From positions 1 through 64,000 of the forward strand of contig SBEH01000007.1 of NCBI GenBank assembly GCA_009668945.1: a DNA stretch of 64,000 bases, written 5' to 3'. Numbering within the stretch: position 1 is the first letter of the stretch; every line of letters starts with the position of its first letter. Shown here piece by piece: positions 48,387-57,275 of this stretch. The notes below the pieces were generated by a model. The model was not told the origin of the DNA. It searched no databases and was given only the letters and a program-made list of their open reading frames with translations. The stretch comes from Actinomycetota bacterium. GTDB lineage: Bacteria > Actinomycetota > Coriobacteriia > Anaerosomatales > Anaerosomataceae. The translations under genes and the position numbers were made by a program.

Positions 48387-49562
48387 ATGGAGATCGAGAT
48401 CGGGCGTGGCAAGACGGCACGGCAGGCCTACGGCTTCGACGACATCGCGATCGTCCCCAGCCGCCGGACTCGAGATCCGAGGGACGTGAACATCGCATGG
48501 GAGTTCTCCTTCAAAGGCCGTGACTACAGCTTCCCGCTGCCCGTGCTTGCATCGGCCATGGACGGCGTGGTCGACCCGGCGTTCGCGATCACGCTGGGCA
48601 AGCTCGGAGGTCTTGCGGTGCTCAACCTCGAGGGCATCCAGACGCGCTATGCCGATCCCGGCCCGCAGCTCGATGCGATTGCGTCATTCACGCGGGAAGA
48701 GGCCACCGGCAAGTTGCAGGAGATCTATGCTGCCGAAGACGTGAAGGCCGACCTCGTCAGGCAGCGCGTGGCCGAGATCAAGGCCGGAGGCGTGCTCGCC
48801 GCCGCCTCGCTGACGCCGCAGAACGTCGAGAAGCTCATCAGACCCGCGCTTGAAGGCGGGCTCGACGTCCTCATCATCCAGGGCACCGTCGTCTCGGCCG
48901 AGCACGTGTCGAGCTTCGACAAGCCGCTGGACCTCAACGCGTTCATCGGCGGACTGGATATCCCGGTGATCGTCGGTGGCTGCTGCAGCTACCAGGGAGC
49001 GCTGCACCTCATGCGTACGGGCGCGGTGGGCGTGCTCGTGGGCGTGGGCCCGGGCCACGCGTGCACCTCGCGCCGCGTGCTGGGCATCGGTGTCCCGCAG
49101 TGCACCGCGATCGCAGACGCCGCAGCGGCACGGATGCGGCACCTAGACGAGACCGGCACGTACTGCCACGTGATCGCCGACGGCGGGATGCGCACCGGCG
49201 GCGACCTCGCGAAGGCGATCGCCTGCGGTGCGGATAGCGTGATGATCGGCTCGCCGCTCGCCTCAGCCGCCGAGGCGCCCGGTCGCGGATTTCACTGGGG
49301 CATGGCCACCTTCCACCCCGACCTCCCGCGCGGTACCCGCGTGCAGGCCGGCGTGAAGGGAAGCCTCGCAGACGTACTCATCGGGCCGGCGCACGAGAAC
49401 GATGGCACGCTCAACCTCTGCGGCGGCCTTCGGACTTCGATGGCCACGTGCGGATACGAGAACCTCAAGGCCTTCCAGAAGGCCGAGGTCATGGTCGCTC
49501 CGGCCCTGCAGACGGAAGGCAAGACGCTCCAGCAGGCCCAGGGCGTCGGCATGGGACGGTAG
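48387..49562 (+). CDS. guaB3: GuaB3 family IMP dehydrogenase
   Basis: IMPDH-fold protein of the actinobacterial and cyanobacterial GuaB3 group, without CBS domains. The active-site loop [20 protein letters not shown] (catalytic Cys near residue 227), [22 protein letters not shown] and the [12 protein letters not shown] start are clear. It probably makes XMP from IMP with NAD, which guaA then aminates. 391 aa. The ATG at 48387 follows GAGAGGA; an ATG ten codons earlier is possible. guaA follows after 10 nt. Confidence 0.92.
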   Translation: MEIEIGRGKTARQAYGFDDIAIVPSRRTRDPRDVNIAWEFSFKGRDYSFPLPVLASAMDGVVDPAFAITLGKLGGLAVLNLEGIQTRYADPGPQLDAIASFTREEATGKLQEIYAAEDVKADLVRQRVAEIKAGGVLAAASLTPQNVEKLIRPALEGGLDVLIIQGTVVSAEHVSSFDKPLDLNAFIGGLDIPVIVGGCCSYQGALHLMRTGAVGVLVGVGPGHACTSRRVLGIGVPQCTAIADAAAARMRHLDETGTYCHVIADGGMRTGGDLAKAIACGADSVMIGSPLASAAEAPGRGFHWGMATFHPDLPRGTRVQAGVKGSLADVLIGPAHENDGTLNLCGGLRTSMATCGYENLKAFQKAEVMVAPALQTEGKTLQQAQGVGMGR

Positions 49563-49572
49563 GCGTGCGCGA

Positions 49573-51123
49573 GTGACGGACTACCACGGGGAGCAGCCCA
49601 CCGTCTTCGTCCTGGACTTCGGCGCGCAGTACGCGCAGCTGATCGCCCGCCGCGTCCGTGAGGCGCGCGTGTATTCGGAGATAGTCCCGCACGACATCAG
49701 CGCCGAGGAGATCGAGCGTCGCCGTCCGGCGGCGCTCATCCTCTCGGGCGGACCTGCGAGTGTGTACGCACCGGGCGCGCCGAGGATGGATGCGCGCATC
49801 TACGATCTCGGTATCCCCGTGCTCGGCTTCTGCTACGGCATGCAGCTCATGGCGCTCGATCTGGGCGGCGAGGTGCCGCACACCGATGTCGGCGAGTACG
49901 GATTCGCCGAGCTCACGGTGATGGAGCCGGAGTGCCGCCTGCTCGACGGGCTGCCGGAGACGTCGCAGTGTTGGATGAGTCATCGAGACAGCGTCGGCAC
50001 CGCGCCCGAAGGCTTCCTGGTCACCGCCCGGACCGCGATCACCGCCGTGGCCTCGATGGAGGACACCGCACGCGGACTGTACGCGACGCAGTTCCACCCC
50101 GAGGTGGCGCACACCGAGTTCGGGCAGCAGATCATCAGGCGCTTCTTGCACGACATCGCGGGCATCCCGCCGTTGTGGACGATGGTGAACATCATCGACG
50201 AGACGGTCGGGCGCGTGCGCGAGCAGGTCGGCTCAGACCGGGTGATCTGCGCGCTCTCCGGCGGCGTCGACTCGAGTGTGGTGGCTGCGCTGCTGCACCG
50301 CGCGATCGGCGACCAGCTCACATGCGTGTTCGTCGACCACGGACTGCTGCGCCTGAACGAGGCCGAACAGGTGGTGCGCACCTTCCGCGACCAGTTCCAC
50401 ATCGACCTCGTCCACGTGCAGGCCGAGGAGCGTTACCTGGGGCTTCTCGCCGGCGTGACCGATCCCGAGAAGAAGCGCCGCATCATCGGCGAGGAGTTCT
50501 GGAAGGTGTTCTTCGAGCAGGCCGAGAAGCTTGAAGGCGTGAAGTGGCTGGCTCAGGGGACGTTGTATCCGGACGTGATCGAGAGCGGCAACAAGACCGC
50601 CGCCAAGATCAAGAGCCATCACAACCTCATCCCGTTCCCGGAAGGCGTGCACTTCGATCTGATCGAGCCTTTGAAGGCGCTTTTCAAGGACGAGGTGCGA
50701 GCCGTCGGCTCCGAGCTCGGTCTGCCCGACGAGATCGTGCACCGGCAGCCGTTCCCCGGGCCGGGTCTGGCGGTGCGGATCATCGGTGAGATCACCCATG
50801 ACAAGCTCGAGACTCTAAGGCGTGCCGACGCGATCATCCGCGAGGAGATCTCGGAGTGGGACACCGCGCGCGGCGTGTGGCAGTACTTCGGCGTGCTGCC
50901 TGACATCAGGAGCGTCGGCGTCATGGGGGACGAGCGGACCTACGGTCATCCGATCATCATCCGGGCTGTCTCCTCGGCGGATGCCATGACCGCCGACTGG
51001 GCGAGGCTGCCGCACGAGCTGCTCGCGAAGATGAGCAACCGCATCATCAACGAGGTCGAGGGCATCAACCGGGTGGCTTACGACATCACGAGCAAACCAC
51101 CCGGCACGATCGAGTGGGAGTAG
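49573..51123 (+). CDS. guaA: GMP synthase (glutamine-hydrolysing)
   Basis: Converts XMP, ATP and glutamine to GMP. The class I glutaminase domain has the nucleophile Cys87 (GFCYGMQLM) and the HPEV triad part. The ATP-pyrophosphatase loop [15 protein letters not shown] begins near residue 228, and KPPGTIEWE is the standard C-terminus. 516 aa. The GTG at 49573 lies 10 nt after guaB3 with a weak SD; ribosomes probably run on from guaB3. Confidence 0.96.
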   Translation: MTDYHGEQPTVFVLDFGAQYAQLIARRVREARVYSEIVPHDISAEEIERRRPAALILSGGPASVYAPGAPRMDARIYDLGIPVLGFCYGMQLMALDLGGEVPHTDVGEYGFAELTVMEPECRLLDGLPETSQCWMSHRDSVGTAPEGFLVTARTAITAVASMEDTARGLYATQFHPEVAHTEFGQQIIRRFLHDIAGIPPLWTMVNIIDETVGRVREQVGSDRVICALSGGVDSSVVAALLHRAIGDQLTCVFVDHGLLRLNEAEQVVRTFRDQFHIDLVHVQAEERYLGLLAGVTDPEKKRRIIGEEFWKVFFEQAEKLEGVKWLAQGTLYPDVIESGNKTAAKIKSHHNLIPFPEGVHFDLIEPLKALFKDEVRAVGSELGLPDEIVHRQPFPGPGLAVRIIGEITHDKLETLRRADAIIREEISEWDTARGVWQYFGVLPDIRSVGVMGDERTYGHPIIIRAVSSADAMTADWARLPHELLAKMSNRIINEVEGINRVAYDITSKPPGTIEWE

Positions 51124-51196
51124 GGTAGAGAGTGTTGTCGCGCGGGCGTCGGGCAACCGGCGCCTGGCACGAACGGACTACGCGAGGAGAGCCGAG

Positions 51197-51475
51197 ATGA
51201 CCCAGGACCTCGAGGCCCAAGAGCTGATCGCCGAGCACCGCGCGCGCATCGACGAGATCGACGGCGAACTCGTGCGGCTGCTGAATGAGCGCGCCGTCCA
51301 GTCGCTTGCGATCAGGGCGCTCAAGCCGCAGGTGCACTGGGGGCTGTACGATCCCAAGCGCGAAGAGGAGATATTCGCCAACCTGGCGAAGTGCAACCAT
51401 GGCCCGCTCTACGCGGAGAACCTGCGCGAGATCTTCGAGGCCATCCTGCACGTGATGAAGGAGCTGCGCGCATGA
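51197..51475 (+). CDS. aroQ: Chorismate mutase, AroQ type
   Basis: Rearranges chorismate to prephenate for Phe and Tyr. The three-helix fold is marked by RARIDEIDGELVRLLNERA (active Arg), LYDPKREEEIFANL and a final helix ENLREIFEAILHVMKEL. 92 aa, monofunctional. ATG with CGAGGAGAG upstream. Its stop overlaps the DAHP synthase ATG (ATGA), linking the last and first steps of the chorismate route. Confidence 0.92.
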   Translation: MTQDLEAQELIAEHRARIDEIDGELVRLLNERAVQSLAIRALKPQVHWGLYDPKREEEIFANLAKCNHGPLYAENLREIFEAILHVMKELRA

Positions 51476-52269
51476 GCGGCGCAGCGCGACAGGCGGCGAA
51501 CCCGATAGTGAGGGACGGCGCGGTCACCATCATCGCCGGTCCGTGCTCGGTGGAGACACGCGAACAGATGGACGAGGTGGGCGCGGCACTGGCCGATCTC
51601 GGCATCCGGGTGATGCGCGGTGGGGCGTACAAGCCGCGCACGAGTCCGCATTCGTTCCAGGGACTCGAGGAGGAGGGCCTCAAGATCCTGCGAGAGACGG
51701 CGGAGAAGTACGGCATGCTCTTCGTCACCGAGGTCACCGACTCCGCGCACGCCGAGGTCGTAGACGCGTACGCGGACATCCTGCAGATCGGGACACGAAA
51801 CATGGCGAACTTCAGCCTGCTGAAGAAGATCGGACAGGTGACGGCGGCCAGTGGCAAGCCAGTGGTGTTCAAGCGCGGTATGGCGGCAACGATTCAGGAG
51901 TGGCTGCAGGCGAGCGAGTACCTCACGATGCCCGGCAATGAGAACGTGATCCTGTGCGAGCGCGGTATCCGCACCTTCGAGACGGCTACCCGCTTCACGC
52001 TGGACATCAGCGCAGTGCCGGTGGTGAAGAAGCTCTCCCTGCTCCCGATCATCGTGGATGTGTCGCATCCTACCGGCGTCGCGGACCTGGTGCCTGCCGT
52101 CTCGCGCGCGGCGGTGGCAGTGGGGGCGGACGGCATCATGGTCGAGGTACATCCGGATCCGCGAGCTGCGCTGTGTGACGGGCCGCAGTCGCTCGACCTC
52201 GACGGCATCCGCTCGCTCGTCGCCGAATTGCGACCGGTCGCGGAGGCGATCGGCAGGACGATAGGCTGA
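51472..52269 (+). CDS. aroF: DAHP synthase (3-deoxy-7-phosphoheptulonate synthase), type I-beta
   Basis: Joins PEP and erythrose-4-phosphate, the first step of aromatic synthesis. IIAGPCSVETREQM, GGAYKPRTSPHSFQG, VFKRGMAATIQEWL, ILCERGIRTFE and VDVSHPTG are typical of the I-beta/KdsA-like group. 265 aa, without the N-terminal ferredoxin-like regulatory domain. Translational coupling to aroQ suggests that the separate mutase could act as its feedback subunit, as in AroQ-linked enzymes of other bacteria (inference). Confidence 0.93.
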   Translation: MSGAARQAANPIVRDGAVTIIAGPCSVETREQMDEVGAALADLGIRVMRGGAYKPRTSPHSFQGLEEEGLKILRETAEKYGMLFVTEVTDSAHAEVVDAYADILQIGTRNMANFSLLKKIGQVTAASGKPVVFKRGMAATIQEWLQASEYLTMPGNENVILCERGIRTFETATRFTLDISAVPVVKKLSLLPIIVDVSHPTGVADLVPAVSRAAVAVGADGIMVEVHPDPRAALCDGPQSLDLDGIRSLVAELRPVAEAIGRTIG

Positions 52270-52303
52270 TTCGTACCGCTGGTCGAAAGAACCTTAGGGA
52301 ACC

Positions 52304-52332
52304 TTGTGACCGGCAAGCACGCTTGTCAGAAT
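52304..52332 (+). promoter_or_regulatory. Promoter candidate before the zinc-ribbon gene
   Basis: TTGTGA (52304-52309), 17-nt spacer, CAGAAT (52327-52332). Moderate match in the 142-nt gap between aroF and the next gene; no other clear feature is seen in this gap. Confidence 0.45.
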
Positions 52333-52411
52333 GTAGCCGAAGGCGGTCAACCGGCGAGCGACTTGCTGCAAACACTTCCGCCCGGAGGTCGCACCAACGG
52401 AGGTAGGGCGC

Positions 52412-52618
52412 ATGCCCGAGGCAGCATTCAGCCGGATATGCATGCACTGCGGCTCGATCGGCGCGCAGCGGATCGGCGTGTGCGACGAGTGCGGCACGCC
52501 GGTGTGTGAGAAGTGCGGCAACTCGCAGATTGCCTTGAATGAGCGCAAGATCATGCACGACAGCTGTCTCAAGCAGTGCGCCGAGACCCATTTCTCGATG
52601 ATCAAGTTCTTGAAGTAG
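52412..52618 (+). CDS. Small zinc-ribbon protein, 68 aa
   Basis: Function not known. Cys pairs CMHC (residues 10-13), CDEC (24-27) and CEKC (32-35), and further Cys near 52 and 56, suggest one or two zinc sites. The C-terminal half (NERKIMHDSCLKQCAETHFSMIKFL) is helical. GGAGGT precedes the ATG. It stands alone between aroF and pcrA, each with its own likely promoter. Confidence 0.7.
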   Translation: MPEAAFSRICMHCGSIGAQRIGVCDECGTPVCEKCGNSQIALNERKIMHDSCLKQCAETHFSMIKFLK

Positions 52619-52631
52619 CCGTTCTGCGCCG

Positions 52632-52660
52632 TTTCAACCGGCACACCCTCGGGGTACACT
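52632..52660 (+). promoter_or_regulatory. Promoter for a probably leaderless pcrA transcript
   Basis: TTTCAA (52632-52637), 17-nt spacer, TACACT (52655-52660). A start 7-9 nt downstream falls at 52667-52669, on the pcrA ATG itself. The bases before the ATG (GGCACCCC) contain no SD. Confidence 0.55.
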
Positions 52661-52668
52661 GGCACCCC

Positions 52669-54909
52669 ATGACTCTCTCTCCGGACGATCTCAATCCCGC
52701 GCAGCGTGACGCCGTCACGACTACGCAAGGCCCGCTTCTGGTGCTCGCTGGCGCAGGCAGCGGCAAGACGCGCGTTCTCACGTACCGCATCGCGCATCTG
52801 GTGCGCGATCTCGGTGTGTCACCCGCCGAAGTCCTCGCCATCACCTTCACCAACAAGGCTGCGCAGGAAATGCGGGACCGTCTCGGCGAGCTCGTCGGGC
52901 CGGCGACGCGGGCCATGTGGGTGATGACGTTCCACGCGTTTTGCGGACGCCTGCTGCGCGCTGACGGCGGCAGGCTCGGCTTCACCCGGTCGTTCACCAT
53001 CTACGACGAGGACGACGCCCGTCGGCTTCTCACGAGCGTGGTGGCCGAGCTCGACATCGATCCGAAGCAGTTCCCGGTCAAGGGGATCGCCGCGCGGATC
53101 TCCACGGCGAAGAACGAGCTCGTAGGGCCTGTCGAGTACGAAGCGAAGGCCGTGATGCCGCCGGAGAAGGTGACTGCGAAGGCATACCGCCGCTACCAGC
53201 AGCGCATCTCTGAGGCCAACGCAATGGACTTCGACGACATGCTCGTGAACGCCGAGCGGCTGCTGCGCGAGAACCCCGACGTGCTCGAGTTCTACCAGGA
53301 CCGGTTCCGCTACGTACTCGTGGACGAGTATCAGGACACGAACCACGCGCAGTACGAGATCGTGAACCGGCTCGCTGCGCGTGACCGCAACCTCATGGTC
53401 GTCGGCGACGACGACCAGTCGATCTACTCGTGGCGCGGCGCGGACATCGCCAACATCCTCGAGTTCGAGCGCGACTACCCCGACGCTACCGTCATCCGCC
53501 TCGAGCAGAACTACCGTTCCACCGAGACGATCCTGGCGGCGGCCAACGCCGTGGTCGCCAACAACCGGGGACGCAAGGCGAAGACGCTATGGACGGCGAA
53601 TGTCGGCGGCGAGGCCGTCGTCCGCTATTCGGCGACCGACGAACGTGACGAGGCGCGCTTTGCCGCGGATGAGATCGAGCGCCTGCTTCGCGACGAGCAT
53701 CGCTCGTACGCCGACTTCGCGGTGTTCTACCGCACGAACGCGCAGTCGCGCATCGTGGAGGACACGTTCCTGCGCGCGGGTGTGCCGTACCGGCTGGTCG
53801 GCGGCACGCGGTTCTTCGAGCGCGCGGAGATCAAGGACGTCATGGCGTGGCTACGGGCCGCCGTGAACCCGACCGACGTGCAGTCGCTCGTCCGCGTGCT
53901 CGACAAGAGGCAGGGGATCGGCAAGACGACCATCGACACGCTGCGCTCGCATGCCATCGCCGAGGGGATCTCGCTCTCCGACGCGGTCGCACGAGCCGGG
54001 GGCGCAGGGTGGCTGGCTTCGGCGCCCGCGAAGCGCGTGGCGGCGCTCGCGGAGGACCTCGCCGCGGCGCGGGATGCAAGCGGCGGGGGCTTGCGCGGGC
54101 AGGTGGAGGAGATCGTCGGCCGTTCCGGGCTGCTCAGCTCGCTTGTCGCCGAGAACACGCACGAAGCGGCGGGTCGTGCCGAGAACGTTCGCGAGTTCTT
54201 CGGGGTGGTGGACGAGTACGACCTGCAGCATGAGGAGCCGGAGGCGCGCACGCTCGAGGCGTTCCTGGAGTGGGTCGCGCTCCGTACCGACCTCGACGAG
54301 GTCGAGGAGAGTGACCGGGCGGTCACGATGATGACGGTCCACTCGGCCAAAGGGCTCGAGTTCCGGGTCGTGTTCATGCTCGGCATGGAGGACTCGCTCT
54401 TCCCGCACGCCAGCTCGATGTTCGAACAGACCGGTCTCGAGGAAGAACGGCGGCTGTGCTACGTCGGCATCACGCGCGCGCGGGAGCGCCTGTACCTCAT
54501 GCACGCATCGATGCGGCAGCTATTCGGCCAGACACAGTACAACCAGCCGAGCATGTTCATCTCCGAGATCCCGGACGAGCACGTACGCTCCGAGGGCATC
54601 GGTTCGGCGGGTTTTGGCGGCGCGGCACCGGGACGGGGCAGGGGCGACCGGGGCGGTGCGATCAGGTGGGCGAGCGAGCGAGGTCCGAGCGGAACAGACG
54701 GAGGGCGCGTGTTCGGCTCCGGCGCGCGGGCACGACGGGAACCCGAGCCGAAGCTTGTGCTCGCGCCCGGCGACACCGTCGAACACAAGGTGTTCGGCCG
54801 TGGCATCGTCCAGTCGGTGGCCGGCGACAAGGTGGCCGTCACATTCCCCGGGGGCGGGACGAAGAACCTGCTCTTGGGTTACGCTCCGATACGCAAGGTC
54901 GAGGAGTAG
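52669..54909 (+). CDS. pcrA: ATP-dependent DNA helicase PcrA/UvrD
   Basis: SF1A 3'-5' helicase of DNA repair and plasmid or rolling-circle replication. Helicase motifs in order: LNPAQRDAV (Q motif), LAGAGSGKT (I), ITFTNKAAQEM (Ia), VLVDEYQDTN (II), VGDDDQSIYSWRGA (III), LEQNYRST (IV), TVHSAKGLEF (V), ITRARERL (VI). The C-terminal 40 residues have the Tudor-like fold (GDTVEHKVFGRGIVQ) that binds RNA polymerase in PcrA. 746 aa. ATG at 52669 without an SD. Confidence 0.95.
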   Translation: MTLSPDDLNPAQRDAVTTTQGPLLVLAGAGSGKTRVLTYRIAHLVRDLGVSPAEVLAITFTNKAAQEMRDRLGELVGPATRAMWVMTFHAFCGRLLRADGGRLGFTRSFTIYDEDDARRLLTSVVAELDIDPKQFPVKGIAARISTAKNELVGPVEYEAKAVMPPEKVTAKAYRRYQQRISEANAMDFDDMLVNAERLLRENPDVLEFYQDRFRYVLVDEYQDTNHAQYEIVNRLAARDRNLMVVGDDDQSIYSWRGADIANILEFERDYPDATVIRLEQNYRSTETILAAANAVVANNRGRKAKTLWTANVGGEAVVRYSATDERDEARFAADEIERLLRDEHRSYADFAVFYRTNAQSRIVEDTFLRAGVPYRLVGGTRFFERAEIKDVMAWLRAAVNPTDVQSLVRVLDKRQGIGKTTIDTLRSHAIAEGISLSDAVARAGGAGWLASAPAKRVAALAEDLAAARDASGGGLRGQVEEIVGRSGLLSSLVAENTHEAAGRAENVREFFGVVDEYDLQHEEPEARTLEAFLEWVALRTDLDEVEESDRAVTMMTVHSAKGLEFRVVFMLGMEDSLFPHASSMFEQTGLEEERRLCYVGITRARERLYLMHASMRQLFGQTQYNQPSMFISEIPDEHVRSEGIGSAGFGGAAPGRGRGDRGGAIRWASERGPSGTDGGRVFGSGARARREPEPKLVLAPGDTVEHKVFGRGIVQSVAGDKVAVTFPGGGTKNLLLGYAPIRKVEE

Positions 54910-54937
54910 GAGAGCTCCTTTCCAGGAGAGGGTGACG

Positions 54938-56566
54938 ATGGGACCGATCCTCGTCTTCGGGCACCGCAATCCCGACAATGACTCCATTTGCTCGGCGGTC
55001 GCATACGCGCACTTGAAGAACATAGTCGACCCGGACGAGGTCTACCTGCCCGCGCGTCTGGGGCCAGTGCCACCGGAAACAGAGTGGGCATTCGAGCGCT
55101 TCGGCGCCGACCTGCCCGATGAGGTCACACACGTTCGTACGCGAGTACGCGATGCGATGACGCCGGACCCGGTCTCGGTATCACCGCGCGACAACCTGCT
55201 TTCGGCAGGCCGAACGATGCGTGAGAGCGCCGTGCGGGCGGTCCCGGTCGTGGACGGCGAAGGGGTCGTGCGCGGGCTGCTCAACCAGGCGAACCTCGCC
55301 GAGCTCTACATCGACGAGACCGAGATGCTCGGCTTCGAGAAGCTGCCGGTGACCGTCGGTGAGCTCGCCGCCGTGCTCGGTGGCGCGATCCTGGTCGGAG
55401 ATGCCGGCATGCGGCTGGCAGGCCACGTGCTCATAGGTGCCATGGAGCCCGACACGATGGTCTCGTACATCAAGCCCGGCGACACCCTCATCGTCGGCGA
55501 TCGGCTGCGCACGCAGCCCCGGGCGCTGGAGGCCGGCGCGACTTGTCTGATCATCTCCGGAGGCGCACCGCCGGACGACGGCGTGATAGCGCTAGCGGAG
55601 CGGAGCGGTGCCTCCATCATCTCGAGCCCGCACGACACGTACGCGACTGCTCGGCTCGTGAACCTCGGACACTCGGTCGAGGGAGTCATGGACACAGCAC
55701 CGCTGCTAGTAGGTCCTGACGCGCTTCTCGCCGAGGTTGCCGAGGACCTCATGGACACGGCGCGTCGTGAGGCGATAGTGGTGGACGATGACTCGCGACT
55801 CGTCGGCATGCTCACCCGGTCGAACCTCGCCCGCGGGTTCCGCAGGCGCGTGATCCTCCTCGATCACAACGAGATGTCGCAGTCGGCGCCGGGCGCGGAG
55901 GAAGCGGCTGTGGTCGAGATCGTCGACCACCACCGCATCGGCGACGTGCAGAGCGCCGGACCGATACTCTTCCTCAATCTGCCCGTAGGCTCGACCGCTA
56001 CGATCGTGGCCGAGCGCTACCGGGATCTCGGGGTCGTTCCGCCGAACAGCATGGCCGGCATCCTGCTATCGGCGGTTCTGACCGATACCGTTCTTCTGAA
56101 GTCCCCGACAACGACGCCGCTAGACCGCACGGTTGCGGACCGTCTGGCGGACCAGCTCGGATTGGACGCGGTCGAGTTCGGACTCGAGATGTTCCGGGCG
56201 CGGTCGGAACGGGTTGCGTTCTCGGCGGTCGACTCCGTCAGCCGAGACCTCAAGGAATACCGCATGGGCGATCACGCCGTCGGAGTGGCCCAGGTCGAAA
56301 CGGTGGACTCCGCCGAGTACCTCGAGCGCGCCGACGAGCTCGCGGCAGCCCTTGCGGCGCTCGCAGCTGCCCGCGGCTTCGATCTCGCGATGCTTCTCGT
56401 AACGGACGTGGTGCGAGAGGGCAGCCACGTCTTCGCGTCCGGGAAGGTGCGCATGGCCGAGCGCGCGCTGGGCGTCACCTTCACCGACGGACCCGCCTGG
56501 ATCGATGGGCTGCTGTCCCGCAAGAAGCAGGTCGCTTCGCGGCTGCTCGAGACCGCCGGAGCATAG
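54938..56566 (+). CDS. ppaC: Family II inorganic pyrophosphatase with CBS-DRTGG insert
   Basis: Mn/Co-dependent hydrolysis of pyrophosphate. Domain order: DHH start (FGHRNPDNDSICSA, residues 7-20), CBS1 (about 70-120), DRTGG (about 130-240), CBS2 (about 255-300), DHH rest (LLDHNE at 308, DHH at 330-332), DHHA2 (about 430-542). In this family the CBS-DRTGG insert makes the enzyme sensitive to adenine nucleotides and diadenosine polyphosphates. 542 aa. AGGAGAGG precedes the ATG. It lies 28 nt after pcrA. Confidence 0.93.
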   Translation: MGPILVFGHRNPDNDSICSAVAYAHLKNIVDPDEVYLPARLGPVPPETEWAFERFGADLPDEVTHVRTRVRDAMTPDPVSVSPRDNLLSAGRTMRESAVRAVPVVDGEGVVRGLLNQANLAELYIDETEMLGFEKLPVTVGELAAVLGGAILVGDAGMRLAGHVLIGAMEPDTMVSYIKPGDTLIVGDRLRTQPRALEAGATCLIISGGAPPDDGVIALAERSGASIISSPHDTYATARLVNLGHSVEGVMDTAPLLVGPDALLAEVAEDLMDTARREAIVVDDDSRLVGMLTRSNLARGFRRRVILLDHNEMSQSAPGAEEAAVVEIVDHHRIGDVQSAGPILFLNLPVGSTATIVAERYRDLGVVPPNSMAGILLSAVLTDTVLLKSPTTTPLDRTVADRLADQLGLDAVEFGLEMFRARSERVAFSAVDSVSRDLKEYRMGDHAVGVAQVETVDSAEYLERADELAAALAALAAARGFDLAMLLVTDVVREGSHVFASGKVRMAERALGVTFTDGPAWIDGLLSRKKQVASRLLETAGA

Positions 56567-56570
56567 GGCG

Positions 56571-57275
56571 ATGCTCCCCGGGAAGCGAGACCGTTGGCAG
56601 CGCGATCCCCGGTCAGGCGTTCTCGTCATCATGGCTGGCGCGGGAATCGTCGGCTTCATCGCGGTAGCGGTTGCGATACTCCTGGCTCCAGCATTCGTTC
56701 GGTTCGACCTCGCGGCGTCAGAGGCCATACGCGGCTTCGAAGCGCCCGGACTCGAGACGTTCGCGACCTGGGTCACCAGGGTGGGGGACTTGTGGCCGAT
56801 GGTGATACTCACGGCCCTGGCTGGAGGGCTGTTCTGGGTTCGCGGACGCCGGACCTCGGCGGTCACACTCGTGGTCACCGTCCTGCTCGGCACCGTCGTA
56901 GGCCAGGTGCTGAAGCTGGCATTCCAGCGCGTGCGCCCGGCGCTCGAGGTAGCGCGGATCCCGATCCCGGAGACCTACAGCTTCCCTTCCGGACACGCGC
57001 TCACGAGCCTGCTCTTCTTCGGTTCGCTGGCGTTTCTCGTCATGTTGCACGAGAGGTCCCTCAGAAGGGCGGTGGTGGAGGTGGCGCTCTGCATCGCGGC
57101 GGCGCTCGCGATCGCGATGGCGCGCGTCTACCTTGGCGTTCACTATCTCGGAGATGTAGTGGGGTCCTGGCTGCTCGGGATGGGGCTGCTGGCCCTGATG
57201 GTGATCGTTTCCGCGCGCTGGGGCGCCAGTTCAGGTGACGGAGAGGCTACCGCGCTCTCGGCAGACGAAGAGTGA
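56571..57275 (+). CDS. PAP2 family membrane phosphatase
   Basis: Phosphatidate / undecaprenyl-diphosphate phosphatase-like membrane enzyme. The acid phosphatase motifs KLAFQRVRP, SFPSGHAL and ARVYLGVHYLGDV are all present, with about five or six helices in 234 aa. Undecaprenyl-PP recycling is possible, but the substrate is not shown. ATG at 56571, 4 nt after ppaC. The 3' end overlaps the facing kinase gene by 29 nt. Confidence 0.9.
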   Translation: MLPGKRDRWQRDPRSGVLVIMAGAGIVGFIAVAVAILLAPAFVRFDLAASEAIRGFEAPGLETFATWVTRVGDLWPMVILTALAGGLFWVRGRRTSAVTLVVTVLLGTVVGQVLKLAFQRVRPALEVARIPIPETYSFPSGHALTSLLFFGSLAFLVMLHERSLRRAVVEVALCIAAALAIAMARVYLGVHYLGDVVGSWLLGMGLLALMVIVSARWGASSGDGEATALSADEE

